Positions 1-11,070 of a stretch of DNA of 64,000 nucleotides are shown piece by piece. The DNA comes from Cervus elaphus. Taxonomy: Eukaryota > Chordata > Mammalia > Artiodactyla > Cervidae. The notes beneath the pieces were generated by a model, which was not told the origin of the DNA, searched no databases, and saw nothing but the letters and a program-made list of their open reading frames with translations. Both the position numbers and the translations under genes were made by a program. The stretch is taken from contig NC_057818.1 of NCBI RefSeq assembly GCF_910594005.1, forward strand, positions 55,440,001 through 55,504,000, written 5' to 3'. Numbering within the stretch: position 1 is the first letter of the stretch; the number at the start of each line of letters is the position of its first letter.

Positions 1-89
1 GGACATTTTTCCATTGATTCCAGAGTTTTCTCCAGATTCTAGGCATTGATTGCAAACCATAATACAAAATGAAGTAAGCAGATGTGAGC

Positions 90-285
90 TTTTATATATA
101 TAATGTATAGCAACAAAGTCCTACCGGATAGCATGACAACTGTATTCAATATCCTATGATAAACCAAAATGGAGAATATTTAAAAATATATATACATACA
201 TGTGTAACTGAATCACTTTGCTGTACAACAGAAATTAACACAGAATTGTAAATCAACTACACGTCAATGGAAAATTGACAAAATG
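90..285 (+). mobile_element. L1 LINE 3' end fragment
   Basis: The text resembles the 3' end of ruminant L1, with the usual wording around a gain-of-A-rich tail after 'gtaaatcaactacac'. It is a short truncated copy. The flanks (1-90 and 285-638) hold nothing else I can recognise. Confidence 0.6.
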
Positions 286-638
286 ACCCTAGAAGATCAT
301 TTCCAAAACATAAAAATTAGACATATTTCTCTGTAACTTAGAGCCACTTGCACTTAAAATAAGAAACCTCTTAATAGGATCAGTTGCCCAGTAATATGTG
401 ACCTCATATCTTAAATAACCCCTTTTCACATCCAGAACCATGAAGATTTTATTTCTTTACTATGTCAACAAGGATACCTTTTATTCATTTTTTAAAACCA
501 ATTTTGTTCCCACGACTTTGAGAAACACTCTTTCCCCTCTTAGAAATAATTGATGTTTCTTTGGTACCATGAAAATATGTGTCTTTAAGAGCACTGGTCA
601 GATTTTCACTGCTATTTTTATTTAATTATGAACTCCTC

Positions 639-785
639 AGGTCAGGAAGAGCCCCCTGGAGAAGGAAATGACAACCCACTCCAGTATTCTTGCCTGGGAA
701 ATCCCATGGACACAGGAGCCTGGTGACTACAGTCCATGGGGTCACAAAGAGTTGGACACCAGTTAGCAACTAAGCAACATACATA
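639..785 (+). mobile_element. Bov-tA SINE, partial
   Basis: Contains the BovA body (ctggagaaggaaatg, ccactccagtattcttgcc, agtccatggggtcac) but lacks the tRNA-derived head, so it is 5' truncated. This family is specific to ruminants. Confidence 0.85.
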
Positions 786-1484
786 ATAGTCCAGTTCTGG
801 GAAGCCTGCCTCCCATGTAATGAACTTTAAGCTCAAATACCTTTCTTTAGCTCACAGGAAACCTCCTGACCAAGCCCATGAAACAGGCTGCAGGAAGGAA
901 GAAATTAACACATCCCAGATCCAGGACTTCACCCCCTTCCCTTCTAGTATAAAAGAAAGCTGAATTCTAAGTCAGAGAAGATGGTTCTTTGGAATACTGG
1001 TCTACCATCTTCCTGGTCTGCTGGATTTCTGAAGAAAGTGACTATTTCTTGCCCTAACATCTCACCTCACTGACTTGTACAGTGAGTAAGACAGGCTTGG
1101 ATGAGGTAACATGATGTCAAGGTAACCTGATTTGTGTTACATACTACCAAAAGTTATGCTTCAATGGACACACACTTGTAGCAATTAAGGCAGATGACTG
1201 AAGACCAATTCATTTAAAAGGGAACATAACTATATCACTTGACCAAACTAAAAACAGAACACAGGGATGGCTAGCTACATTCTTTACATTGATTTTCCAA
1301 ACCCTGAAAGTTGAGGAGGAGAACTGAAACTAGCACTGTTCTTAACATCTCCTTTGTTAATTGGTATGCATGATTCACTTAGGATTCAATAACAAAACAG
1401 GACCCATTTCTAAAATGCTACTTTCAAGTTCACAGCTGCCAACCCACAGACTGTGTGCAAAGGTCCCTGTTCCTCCACCTCCTC
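786..1484. other. intergenic stretch, nothing recognised
   Basis: AT-rich unique-looking sequence with no coding signature, RNA gene or clear repeat that I can identify. Confidence 0.5.
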
Positions 1485-1700
1485 TCCCATCCTTCTTATC
1501 ACTTGACCTTTTGATAATAGCCATCCTCAGAGGTGTGAGCTGGTAGCTCATTGTGGCTTTGCTTGGCATTTTCCTGATGGTTAGCAATGTTGGATAACTT
1601 TTCCTATTCCTGTTGGCCATGTGTATGTCTTCTTTGGAAAGATGTCTATTGAGGCCCTCTGCCCATTTTTTTGATTGGATTATTTTTTTATTTGTAAGAT
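1485..1700 (-). mobile_element. L1 ORF2 3' fragment
   Basis: Reads on + as the reverse complement of the well-known L1 ORF2 C-terminal region (wording around 'gttggccatgtgtatgtctt' and 'gcccatttttttgattggat'). It is a decayed fragment with no intact ORF. Sequence from 1701 to 2224 looks unique apart from a TG tract. Confidence 0.7.
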
Positions 1701-1972
1701 GACTTATAAGCAGGTACATACAAACCAATCATAACACGCCACATCAACACACAGGTCAGGTAGTTCGGCTTGCTGCCAACCAACAACAAATTCACAGATG
1801 CCGAAGAAAAGTGAGGAATAACTTACATCAGGAAAAATGTTCAACTTTTGACTCCTGAATTAGGCATGATCTGTGTTGCCCAAGATGCAAAAGAAGATAT
1901 GGAAATGGAAGAGAAAATGTCGGCAATTGGAGAGGTAACTGCTTAAATATGTGGTCCTGTCTGCTATGGGTA

Positions 1973-1974
<2 letters not shown>

Positions 1975-2012
<38 letters not shown>
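1975..2012 (+). repeat. (TG)n microsatellite
   Basis: About 19 uninterrupted TG dinucleotides follow 'tatgcg'. Likely polymorphic. Confidence 0.97.
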
Positions 2013-2013
<1 letters not shown>

Positions 2014-2224
2014 TGCTGGGTATAGAATTCAGAGTTTTATCTTGACTTGCTTCTATGGCGAAAATCAACGCACAAGACTTTTGACCGAGCTCATCACAGT
2101 AAGTGGTGGTAGAGCGAGTTTCAACTCTAAGCCATTAACCCATAATCCTTCTTCTTACACATGATGAAGTGAAGGATGGTGCTTGATTTCCTGATTCTTT
2201 TTGGCCCACTGAAAATGTTATTCT

Positions 2225-2585
2225 TGTTGTTTAGTTGCTAAGTCATGTACAACTCTTTATGACCCCTTCAACTGCAGCACACCAGGCTTCCCTGTCCTTC
2301 ACCATCTCCTAGAGTTTGCTCAAACTCATGTCCATTGAATCAGTGATGTCATCCAACCATCTGTTCCTCTGTCTCCCTCTTCTCATCCTGCCTTCCATCT
2401 TTCCCAGCATCGGGATCTTTTCCAATGAGTCGGCTTTTTGCAGCAGTATTGGCCAAAGTACTGGAGCTTCAGCTTCAGCATCAGTCCTTCCAGTGAATAT
2501 TCAGAGTTGATTTCCTTTAGGATTGACTGGTTTGATCTCCTTGCAGTCCAAGGGACTCTCAAGAGTCTTCTCCAGCACCACAAAA
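2225..2585 (-). mobile_element. Bov-B LINE 3' fragment
   Basis: Reverse-complement Bov-B 3' end, including the region encoding the C-terminal WTARRSNQSILKEI segment. Diverged and truncated at its 5' side near 2585. The stretch 2586-3039 shows nothing recognisable. Confidence 0.85.
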
Positions 2586-3039
2586 CAATGGTGCAACAAT
2601 AATTGAGGGGCGGGGGAGAGGGAATCTTTTGAGAAATCATGTAGGATGTACCCGGAACAGTCCCAACCAAGAACAAGACTTTGGGACTTAAACTCACTGG
2701 CTTATACCACCCCTTAACCAAGGACTACCAAGAGTTTAATTCCTTTCCACTGTCTGCTTTGTATGGATAAATGGCCACAGGGGCTCCTGCAGGCAAGAGC
2801 CTTTCTCATATTAAAATTATTTCCACACATTGAATACACACCCAACTTGTAAATTCTTTTTGTTCTGCTGCAAATACAGCAAAACGCTTGGTTCTTCCAA
2901 ATGCCTGCAGATTTATGGCATGAAAATCTCTGTTTAAAAAGCTGCTTTCTCACTTTTGGGTCATGGGCAGTGAAAAACAAACTCAGATTGAATATTCACA
3001 CATCTTTATCTTTAAAAAGGACATTCTACACTTATGGTC

Positions 3040-3165
3040 ATGCATGCATGCTGAGTTGGTTCAGTCTGTCCCGACTCCACAGTCCTATGGACGGTAGCCC
3101 GACAGGCTCCTCTGTTCCTGAAATCCTCCCAGCAATACGGTAGTGGGCTGCCACACCCTTCTCCA
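3040..3165 (-). mobile_element. Bov-tA / BovA-type SINE, diverged partial copy
   Basis: Reverse-orientation BovA wording (ctgagttggttcagtctgtc, gacaggctcctctgt, gtagtgggctgcca) with many substitutions. An imperfect tandem pair (taatagGCCAcaaacagg versus taatagACCAtaaacagg) follows at about 3221-3276. Confidence 0.65.
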
Positions 3166-3309
3166 TTACTTATGGTCAATTCACCCTTTTCTTGAATGAT
3201 TAAAGCAGATATACACTGTATGTCTAATAGGCCACAAACAGGATGATCTAATAGATCTAATAGACCATAAACAGGATCAGTGTCCAATTCAAACTAAATT
3301 ACCTCTAAG

Positions 3310-3695
3310 TGTGAGGCAAGTGTGGAGAAAAAGAGAGCGAGCTGGGCAGTTAGTCAAAGAAAAGGGAAATTTATTAGAGGGAAAAGAGAGGGTGACTGGC
3401 CCTTGAGGAGAACCAGCGTCCTCCCTTTCTGACGAGGTCTTTCTTATACCCTGCAGATGAAAAATTCTCTGAAGGGATGGTTAATTTTTAGCCTGTAGCT
3501 GAGTCCTGAGGTCACACAGCCAGAGGTCTGCAATCTGGTGGTCCCAAAGCCTTGAGCAGGTAGGCACCAGCGGGAAAACAAAATGTGCTTTGGGCAATTT
3601 GGTCAGTCTCAAGCGCCACTGCGATTTTTATTCTGTGTTTTGGAGGTCAGCATCATGAGCCGTTTCTACCATGAGCTCCCATGGAGGCCTTATCA
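3310..3695 (-). mobile_element. 3' LTR of ERV-A
   Basis: Matches the right-hand copy at 9139-9739 over its length once the Bov-tA there is removed, including 'ggtgactggccctt', 'ttaatttttagcctgta' and 'gggcaatttggtcagt'. In transcription orientation it begins with TGATA at 3695. The left boundary at 3310 is estimated. Confidence 0.8.
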
Positions 3696-3699
3696 TTCC

Positions 3700-5250
3700 A
3701 GCCTTTTTGATTTAGGATAAGGGCCAAAGGTCAGTCTTCCCTAACTGCTTCCTGCAGGACAGGGGCATTGTGGGGGGCAGAGAGAGATGAGAAAAGCCTG
3801 GAATGCAGGTCAAGAGGATTTGTGTGGGGTCGAAGTTTTTTGATAATTTGAGCAAGTTACAAGTAGCTCATGGATAGCTCGGTTGGTGAAGGCTTGTAAG
3901 TGGTCCTGAAGACATTTTGAAAATGATGCATTAAAAATGGGCCAAAAGTTAGAATAAGGGTAAGTAGAATGAGAAGGCCTAGAAAAGGTGGGATCCAGGG
4001 CATCCAATCCCAATTCCTCCGTCAGTTTTCCCATAAATTACTGAGATGTGGACGTATTCTTGAGGCCCTGTTTGTCACATTTCTTGCTGCTTCCTTTACA
4101 ACACCAAATTTGTTGGTGTAGAAGCAGCAGATTTCCTCCAGAAATAAACATAGGCCTCCTTTTTCTGCTGTGAGGAGGTCTAACCCTCTTCTGTGTGGAG
4201 GACCATGGCTGCCAGGGGATCTAAGTGGTTTTGGATAGTGATAATGTTAGGGGAAGCACACTGATTGAAACCGCCCACCCTGGCCAGGCACCATAGTAAC
4301 CATTTGCATGAGTTGTTTTATGGCAGGAGATCCTGATAAAGAATACGGAACTAATAAGCCACCACCAGCCAGAAGAGTTCGGGAAAGATCGAGAGGAGAC
4401 ACTACCTGTCCATCCACTTCCCAGAACCTCTCTTGCTAGCATCCATCTTGGCTGAGCGATGCGTGCGCCACCAGGAAAGACTCTGAATTAGAATGATTGG
4501 CCAAAGACCACCCGGAAACTAATCCCATCACCATAAAACCCAAGGTTCCCTTACCTACTGCTCTCCACCCGGGTGCCCTTTCCAATAAAATCTCTTGCTT
4601 TGTCAGCACGTGTCTCCTCGGACAATTCTTTTCCAAGTGTTACACAAGAGCCCAACTTCGGGCCCTGGAAGGGGGTCCCCCTTCCTACAACAAGGCTAGT
4701 AGCTATTTCTTCTAGACTCTCAGTGAGGTCTCTAGAAAGGCTTTGGTGGTAATTTAAAGAGGTTGTGAGCCCTGCAGTCCCTGTCCCAACCCAGCGGCTA
4801 TTCCTAAACTGATCAATAGAGGAATGAATTGAATTGCCTATCTGGGTCGGTAATGAGTTAGTGGGATAGGGAGGGTCTGACTGTTAGGGCGATAGAAATA
4901 TCTGGGGCCAGATATACCAGGGTGCATATTCCTGTCAATTAGTGGGAATACATAAATAGGTGATGGTTCCACATAAGAAAAATATTACAGGAGTAAGAAG
5001 ACAACAGCTGAAATCGATAGCAAATAGGAGTCTTCCTGGGAACTCGTTAGTAATCTCTGAGACAGACAGTGAACTCGGCCAGTGTAGCCCCTGCAAGAGG
5101 AGTTTTTACACCATAGGCAGAAGGGAGCCTCCCTGAGAAAGTAAGAGAATGTCCTGCAGTTCCTGAGACATGCTAGACAGATCGGCCTGAAGGGAAGGAG
5201 GGATGTGAAGTGTGATTACAGAGGTGCGATGGTATAGTTCCTAGTTGGGG
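3700..5250 (-). pseudogene. ERV-A envelope remnant
   Basis: On the - strand, translated pieces show the C-terminal part of a surface subunit (about 5250-4700) and then a transmembrane subunit: a heptad region, a CX6CC motif near 4105-4165 typical of gammaretroviral envelopes, a hydrophobic membrane anchor near 3930-4000 and a cytoplasmic tail. Stop codons and frameshifts break it, and a 448-bp LTR (4245-4692) interrupts it between the heptad and CX6CC regions. It cannot encode a protein. Confidence 0.75.
4245..4692 (+). mobile_element. solo LTR nested in ERV-A env
   Basis: A self-contained LTR in the opposite orientation to its host. It starts TGTTAG, has an AATAAA at 4584-4589 and ends ...CAACA. 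It resembles an abundant ruminant LTR family (BTLTR1-like, from memory). Envelope reading resumes on either side. The 4-bp target duplication is unclear: ATAA on the left, ACAA on the right if the LTR ends at 4689. Confidence 0.8.
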
Positions 5251-5349
5251 GGTTGAGAATTGTCTAGAGAGTTTTGTCTGGAAACAGAAAGGAGCCTGTT
5301 GTAGACAAATGTCAGAGGTGGTGGGTGTTAAGGAGCAATAATCAGGCTA

Positions 5350-8300
5350 GATCAGAAGGTGGGCTTGGACAGTAAGAGAAGCTTTGAATTTTGAGAGAAT
5401 AGGCGTGGGGCATTTTGGGGAGTATGAGAAAAGAATGGGAAAGGAGGTATCTGAAGTGTGCAAGGTAGAGGCTTGGTTATTCTTGGCATAGATATTAAAC
5501 CGTCAACCCCCCATAACAGAAACCTGGGAGATCCTGGCTTTTCCAGAGTAGGCAGGCATAGCAGAGTAAGTGGCCCCTGAGTCAATGAGAAAAGAGATCA
5601 GCTTACGTGCCACTGTGAGAGTTACCCTGGGCTCCTCAGAGGTGATGAGGGTCAGGGCCTGAAGCCCTGGGGACCTTCAGTCTTCAGCAGCTGAAGGAGG
5701 AGGAGGCTGGGCAGAACTGGGTCAGAGGACTCCTGCTTGGGACCAGGAGGGGATGTCCAGATCCCTGGAGGGGCATTTGGGCAGTCAACCTTCCAATGTC
5801 CCTCGATGCCACCTGGGACACAGACCTGGAAAGGGCCTCAGCTTTAGGCACGAGTGGGCCCAGTGGCTTTCTTTTGCCACATTTGAAGCAAGGCCCAGGT
5901 GGCTTCCTGTCACTGTTGTTTGATGGAGGTTTGGAGTCAGGTAGGGCAGTGGGTAAATTAAGGTGGTATTTGGCCTGATCGCATTAGGCCTTCTCTAGCT
6001 TTGCCTGTTCTTCCTGGTTATTGAAAATCCTAAAGGCTAAATTTAAAAGGTCTCAATGAGGGGTTTGAATGCCTTCTGCCTTATTTAGTTTATTTCTGAT
6101 GTCTGGGGACGACTGGGAAGTAAAATGGGTCTCAACGACAATGGTGCCCTCTGTTGAACTGGGGTCTAATCTTGTATATTTTTGTAGGGCTTCTGTTAAT
6201 CTAGCTAGAAATTGTTCCCTGCTCTTTGTCTAGTCCTTGAGTTATTAGCTGGAGCTTATCAAAGCTGATGGCTTTACGCCCTGCCTTTTGAGGGCCCACA
6301 ATGAGACAAGCAACCACCTGATTCTGGGCTGCTCATCCAGGCCTCCCTGCCTGGAAATACCAGTTGGAATCACCTCCAGCTGAGCTGTTTCAAATCCTGA
6401 AAGACGATGCTGTGAAAGTTTTGCACTCAGTATGCCAGCAAATCTAGAAAACTCAGCAGTGGCCTACAGGACTGGAAAAGGTCAGTTTTCATTCCAATCC
6501 CAAAGAAAGGCAATGCCAAAGAATGCTCAAACTACCACACAATGGCACTCATCTCACACGCCAGTAAAGCAATGCTCAAAATTCTCCAAGCCAGGCTTCA
6601 GCAATACGTGAACCGTGAACTTCCAGATATTCAAGCTGGTTTTAAAGAAGGCAGAGGAATGAGAGATCAAATTGCCAACATCCGCTGGATCATCGAAAAA
6701 GCAAGAGAGTTCCAGAAAAACATCTATTTCTGCTTTATTGATTATGCCAAACAAAGCCTTTGACTGTGTGGATCACAGCAAACTGTGAAAAATCCTTAAA
6801 GAGATGGGAATACCAGACCACCTGACCTGCCTCTTGAGAAATCTGTATGCAGGTCAGGAAGCAACAGTTAAAACTGGGCATGGAACAACAGACTGGTTCC
6901 GAATAGGGAAAGGAGTACGTCAAGGCTGTATATTGTCACCCTGCTTATTTAAGTTATATGCAGAGTACATCATGAGAAACGCTGGGCTAGATGAAGCACA
7001 AGCTGGAATCAAGATTGCCGGGAGAAATACCAATAACCTCAGATATGCAGATGACACCACTCTTACGGTAGAAAGTGAAGAAGAACTAAAAGCCTCTTGA
7101 TGAAAGTGAAAGAGGAGAGTGAAAACTCAACATTCAGAAAACTAAGATCATGGCATCCAGTCCCATCACTTCATGGCAAATAGATGGGGAAACAGTGGAA
7201 ACAGTAACAGACTTCTATTTTTTGGGCTCCCAAATCACTGCAGATGGTGACTGCATCCATGAAATTAAAAGACGTTTACCCCTTGGCAGGAAAGTTATGA
7301 CCAGCCTAGACAGCATATTAAAAAACAGAGACATTACTTTGCCAACAAAGGTCCATCTAGTCAAGACTCTGGTTTTTCCAGTAGTCATGTATGGATGTGA
7401 GAGTTGGACTATAAAGAAAGCTGAGCGCCGAAGAATTGATGCTTTTGAACTGTGGTGTTGGAGAAGAATCTTGAGAGTCCCTTGGACTGCAAGGAGATCC
7501 AACCAGTCCATCCTAAAGGAGATCAGTCCTAGGTGTTCATTGGAAGGACTGATGTTGAAGCTGAAACTCCAAAATTTTGGCCACCTGACTCATTTGAAAA
7601 GACTCTAATGCTGGCAAAGATTGAAGGCAGGAGGAGAAGATGACAGAGGATGAGATGGTTGGATGGCATCACTGACTCGATGGATGTGAGTTTGAGTAAA
7701 CTCCAGGAGTTGGTGATGGACAGGGAGGCCTGGCGTGCTGCAGTCCATGGGGTCACAAAGAGTCGGACACGATTGAGCAACTGAACTGAACTGAACTGAA
7801 CTGAACAGAGGACAGCCGTGGCCCCTATGGCCTTAGTGTCCTCTCGCCCGTGTATCTCATCAGCATGCGCCCCGAAGAGGCTTGCCGAACTAGTTCCTTC
7901 TCTTCTGGGAGAAGAGTGGAGGAAAGGATGATGTAAATATCATGCCAGGTTAAGTCATAAGACTGTGTAAGATACTTGAATTCTTTTAGATAATTACCTG
8001 GGTCTGAAGAGAAGGAGCCAAGCAGCTTTTCGATTTGATATAGATCAGTGAGGAATGGGACGTGAAGCCTTCTACTCCAGCCTCGTCCCGTTAAAGGAGT
8101 GGAGAGGGGGAAGGAGCGGGGTCCTGCTGCGAAGCTTCAAAGTTGGGGAGGATCTAGGGAGGTCGGGATAGAACCTTGGGACCCTGGGGGCTCAAGGGTG
8201 GGACTGAGGTCTCCGAGCTTGCCTTGGCACAGGCAGGGGAGGGGGACAGGGAGCCTGTGCTTGAGAAGGAGGGAGGGAGGAGGGGGCGTTAGGTTGGAGG

Positions 8301-8600
8301 TTGTGAAACTGGATCTGGAGCGGCTGTGAGGGGATTGGGAGCGCTAGGGGAGCGGGCTGTGGTCGGAAGGGTCGAAGGAAGAAGAAATGTCTGAACAGGG
8401 ATCGGGAGACCTTATATTAGGAGGACATGGCCCAGAGTGGGCTGAGAGTATTTGAGAAGCAGAACAGGATTCACAGCGGGAGGGTCAAGAGTGACGAGCG
8501 AAGAAAGCCTGGACAGGAGGGATTTCTAACCACTTGCCCTTGCGGCGGCAGAAATTATGGAAGTCCGGTAGAGTATCATAATCGGGAGTTCTGTTTTCTG
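5350..8600 (-). pseudogene. ERV-A gag and protease remnant
   Basis: Reading the - strand from right to left: capsid-like sequence (about 8240-7830), interruption by Bov-B (6368-7806), more capsid and a truncated CX2C nucleocapsid start (about 6340-5870), then protease with an aspartic DSG motif (about 5620-5530). Many stops and frameshifts. The protease C-terminus runs directly into envelope-like sequence near 5300, with no reverse transcriptase or integrase. Confidence 0.7.
6368..7806 (+). mobile_element. Bov-B (RTE) LINE, 5' truncated
   Basis: Encodes broken reverse transcriptase pieces: FIDYA then a frameshift at about 6750, QGCILSPCLF, RYADDTTL, and the C-terminal VVMYGCESWT region. It ends in the family's (ACTGA)n tail at about 7790-7806. 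It is inserted in ERV-A gag, opposite in orientation to the provirus. The frames at 6542-6763, 6804-7100 and 7150-7608 belong to one ancestral ORF now split by frameshifts. Confidence 0.93.
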
Positions 8601-9117
8601 GCCATTGGGACCTATTATTAAGTCTGCATTGCAGCCAGACAGTGCTAGAAGAGTAAGTCTTTTTGGTTTTATCTCCCCCTGGAGCCCAAGGCTTTTAGGT
8701 TTCGGAAAAGGCATCCTAGACGAGGAGACTTTGAGGACTGAGATTGAGAATTTCCCATTGTGGCCGAACAGGAAGGATAGACAAGAGCGAGGGAAAGCGA
8801 GGAGAAAGGTCCGAGAGGGAAAGGCGTTCCCTGTTCTCAGGACTTTCTCAAAGAGTAATATAATAGTTGGTTTGAAAATGGGCTTCCTCTATCTCAAAGT
8901 CCAGCGGGGCACAAGGCCCAGGGGCCGAGGGCCGTGGAGATCCTCCCGCCGAGAGGATGGGATTTCACTCATCCTTGGAACCATGGATGAAACGTGGGCG
9001 GGTGTGGGCGTGTGGATATCAGTCCAGCAAGGCACGTGGAGAGTCCCATCCAGGGCTCATCTCAGTTTCTCCGCGAGGTCCAAGGGAGGGGACCGCCCAG
9101 TTGCAGTGGATCTTCCC

Positions 9118-9135
9118 TCCCGGGTTTCCACACCG
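9118..9135 (-). other. ERV-A primer binding site (tRNA-Phe-like)
   Basis: The + strand here reads tcccgggtttccacaccg. The tRNA-Phe 3' end plus CCA is TCCCGGGTTTCGGCACCA, so 15 of 18 positions agree. It sits 3-4 nt inside the right-hand LTR, as expected for a - strand provirus. Confidence 0.7.
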
Positions 9136-9138
9136 GAA

Positions 9139-9739
9139 TTCAAGGCGAGTGCGGAGGAGAAGAGAGCGGCCGGGCAGTCAGGCAAGAAAAGGGACATCTA
9201 TTAGAGGAAAGGCTTTCCTGGTGGCTCAGAGGGTAAAGCATCTGCCTGCAATGCAGGAGACCTGGGTTCGATCCCTGGGTCAAGAAGATCCCCTGGAGAA
9301 GGAAATGGCAACCCACTCCAGGACTCTTGCCTGGAATATTCTATGGACAGAGGAGCCTTGTGGGCTACAGCCCATGGGGTCGCAGAGTCAGACACGACTG
9401 AGCGACTTCATTTCACTTCATTAGAGGGAAACAAGAGGGTGACTGGCCCTTAAGGAGAACCAGTGTCCTCCCTTTCTGACGGGGTCCTTCTTATACCCCA
9501 CCAGTGAAAGATTCTCTGAAAGGATGGTTAATTTTTAGCCTGTAGGTGAGTCCTGTGGTCACATAGCCAGAGGTCTGGAATCCGGCAGTCTCATTGCCTT
9601 GAGCAGGTAGGCGCCAGCGGAAAAACAGAATGTTATTTGGGCAATTTGGTCAGTCAAGGGTCACTGTGATTTTATTCTTTGTTTGCGAGGTCAGCATCTT
9701 GAGCCATTTCAACCATGAGCCTCCAGGGAGACCCTATCA
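9139..9739 (-). mobile_element. 5' LTR of ERV-A, split by a SINE
   Basis: Reverse-orientation LTR matching 3310-3695. A TATA-like motif on - lies at about 9488-9495. A Bov-tA copy inserted at 9213-9418 lengthens it. It lies head to head with the 5' LTR of ERV-B, 25 bp away. Confidence 0.8.
9213..9418 (+). mobile_element. Bov-tA SINE, full length
   Basis: tRNA-Glu-derived head (ggctttcctggtggctcaga, B-box-like ggttcgatccctggg) joined to a BovA body. It is flanked by an imperfect direct repeat attagagg(a/g)aa, marking the insertion into the ERV-A LTR. Confidence 0.95.
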
Positions 9740-9764
9740 ATAAGCCAAAATGACTTCCCCATAC

Positions 9765-10300
9765 TGAAGGAGGAAAGGAGCAGGTTGCCCTGACTAAACT
9801 GACTATTTTAAAGGGAAGGAAACTCCATCTTGCACCCTCAGCGAACTTTGGACTACTTATCTGGTAAACATGGAGATAACATACCAACGCCCAGCAAGCC
9901 TCCCCAGCGGATAAACACCAGACCAGGCTGACCTCATACCTAGACACCCCAGAGCCAAAAAGAATGCAATAATCCTCTATGTAATCAATCACTTTCTGTA
10001 GTTTTAATAATGCCCATTGATGTGGGCTACACCACATGACTAGATGACCTTTGGAATATGAGTCATGACTGTAACCTGTTTGTCTCTCTTTCTAACATTT
10101 TCCAGAGCAGACTTGAGAAATTTGGGGATGTGGACTTAAGCATGTACACTTCGGGTATAAAAGGTTTTCACAAAGATCAGCCAGGGTCCTTGGCTAAGGA
10201 GGAAACTCTGTCTGGGACCCAACGGTGTAATAAACTGCACTCCACTATCCACACTGTCCTTCTGAGTGAGTTTTGCTTCCGGAGGCGTTTGGCTATAACA
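9765..10300 (+). mobile_element. 5' LTR of ERV-B
   Basis: TG...CA ends, a TATA box (tataaaa) at 10156-10162 and AATAAA at 10229-10234 define U3, R and U5 order on +. Pairs with 18180-18716. Confidence 0.95.
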
Positions 10301-10302
10301 TT

Positions 10303-10320
10303 TGGTGCCTTGGCCGGGAA
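10303..10320 (+). other. ERV-B primer binding site (tRNA-Gly)
   Basis: TGGTGCCTTGGCCGGGAA, two bases after the LTR, matches the complement of the tRNA-Gly(GCC) 3' end (TGGTGCATTGGCCGGGAA) at 17 of 18 positions. Confidence 0.88.
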
Positions 10321-10460
10321 GCTCCTCAGTGTGAGGAGGCAAGTCCCGTTTGGGGCTACTCCGAGGCTTTGCGACTTGAATCTTCTAGAGGCGGGAAGGT
10401 GCCTCGCCCTTCTGGAAAAATTCCATTTCTCGACGCCCGGATTTTTCACATTAGTGGGTA

Positions 10461-10931
10461 GTGGGCAGCAGCAGGGGAGATGAGCGCTCAGGGAAGGAGG
10501 TTCCCACCTTCCTGATCAATCCCCTGGGAGGGAATAGGGGACACACACTGACCGTGAATGTCACAAAGGAGGTGGTGTCCGCGCCGTCTTGGGGTAAATT
10601 ATTAACAGGCGATTGCGAGAGGGCTTTGGGGGGAAGAAACTTGGTCTTTTGTGCTCGTATTCTGCCCTCCCTGAGGAGGTGTCCCATCTGCTGTGGAATT
10701 CTTGATCCCCTCAGAGTCGTCAGGCTAGAAGGAGGGGGATACACAAGTGAATACGAATTGGCCTTTCCAGAGATGGCCTGGGACGTGGGATATTTAATCC
10801 ATCTATGTTTTCATCCATACCCGATCAAGCCCACCAAGGCAGAACCGACTTTCAAAATCAGAGGAGAAACAGTCTTGGACCACATGATGTTCTGGTTCGG
10901 CCGTGCCGGCCAGCAGGTGAAGACACGCTGA
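10461..10931 (+). other. open frame in the ERV-B leader, no known product
   Basis: A 156-codon frame without stops lies between the primer site and gag. It opens with GTG rather than ATG. I recognise no retroviral domain in it. The leader (10321-11070) is long, and a splice-donor-like ggtaagc sits at 11061-11067, four bases before the gag ATG. It could be a pre-gag coding remnant or chance in a GC-moderate leader. Confidence 0.3.
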
Positions 10932-11070
10932 TTCCCCTTCTCCCTCTGGGATCTGGCAGGTAAGACTCTTCTCACCCTAATTAAAAAGGAGGCAGAATGG
11001 CAATTTAAATGTTTCATTGAGTGGAAATAGAATGAAAAGGGAAGAAAGAAGATCCCAGGAGGTAAGCAAA

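Larger units (their letters stand above)
3310..9739 (-). mobile_element. ERV-A: decayed class I provirus, tRNA-Phe-like primer site
   Basis: Two related LTR copies in reverse orientation bracket 3310-3695 and about 9139-9739. The inner edge of the right copy abuts a primer site matching tRNA-Phe at 15 of 18 positions. Reading the - strand, the interior gives gag capsid and nucleocapsid-like sequence, then a protease with an aspartic DSG motif, then envelope. There is almost no room for pol, so a deletion has joined protease to envelope. Later insertions are a solo LTR (4245-4692), a Bov-B (6368-7806) and a Bov-tA (9213-9418). Every reading frame is broken. Family placement as ERV-F-like rests on the primer site and gene style, not on a search. 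Confidence 0.8.

Noticed and set aside
9213..9300. tRNA gene
   Set aside because: A/B-box-like text here and at many similar sites belongs to tRNA-derived SINE heads (Bov-tA, CHR), which lack a cloverleaf and are followed by SINE bodies.
8605..9424. + strand frames of 199 and 155 codons
   Set aside because: Antisense to ERV-A leader and LTR; the second runs into a Bov-tA SINE.
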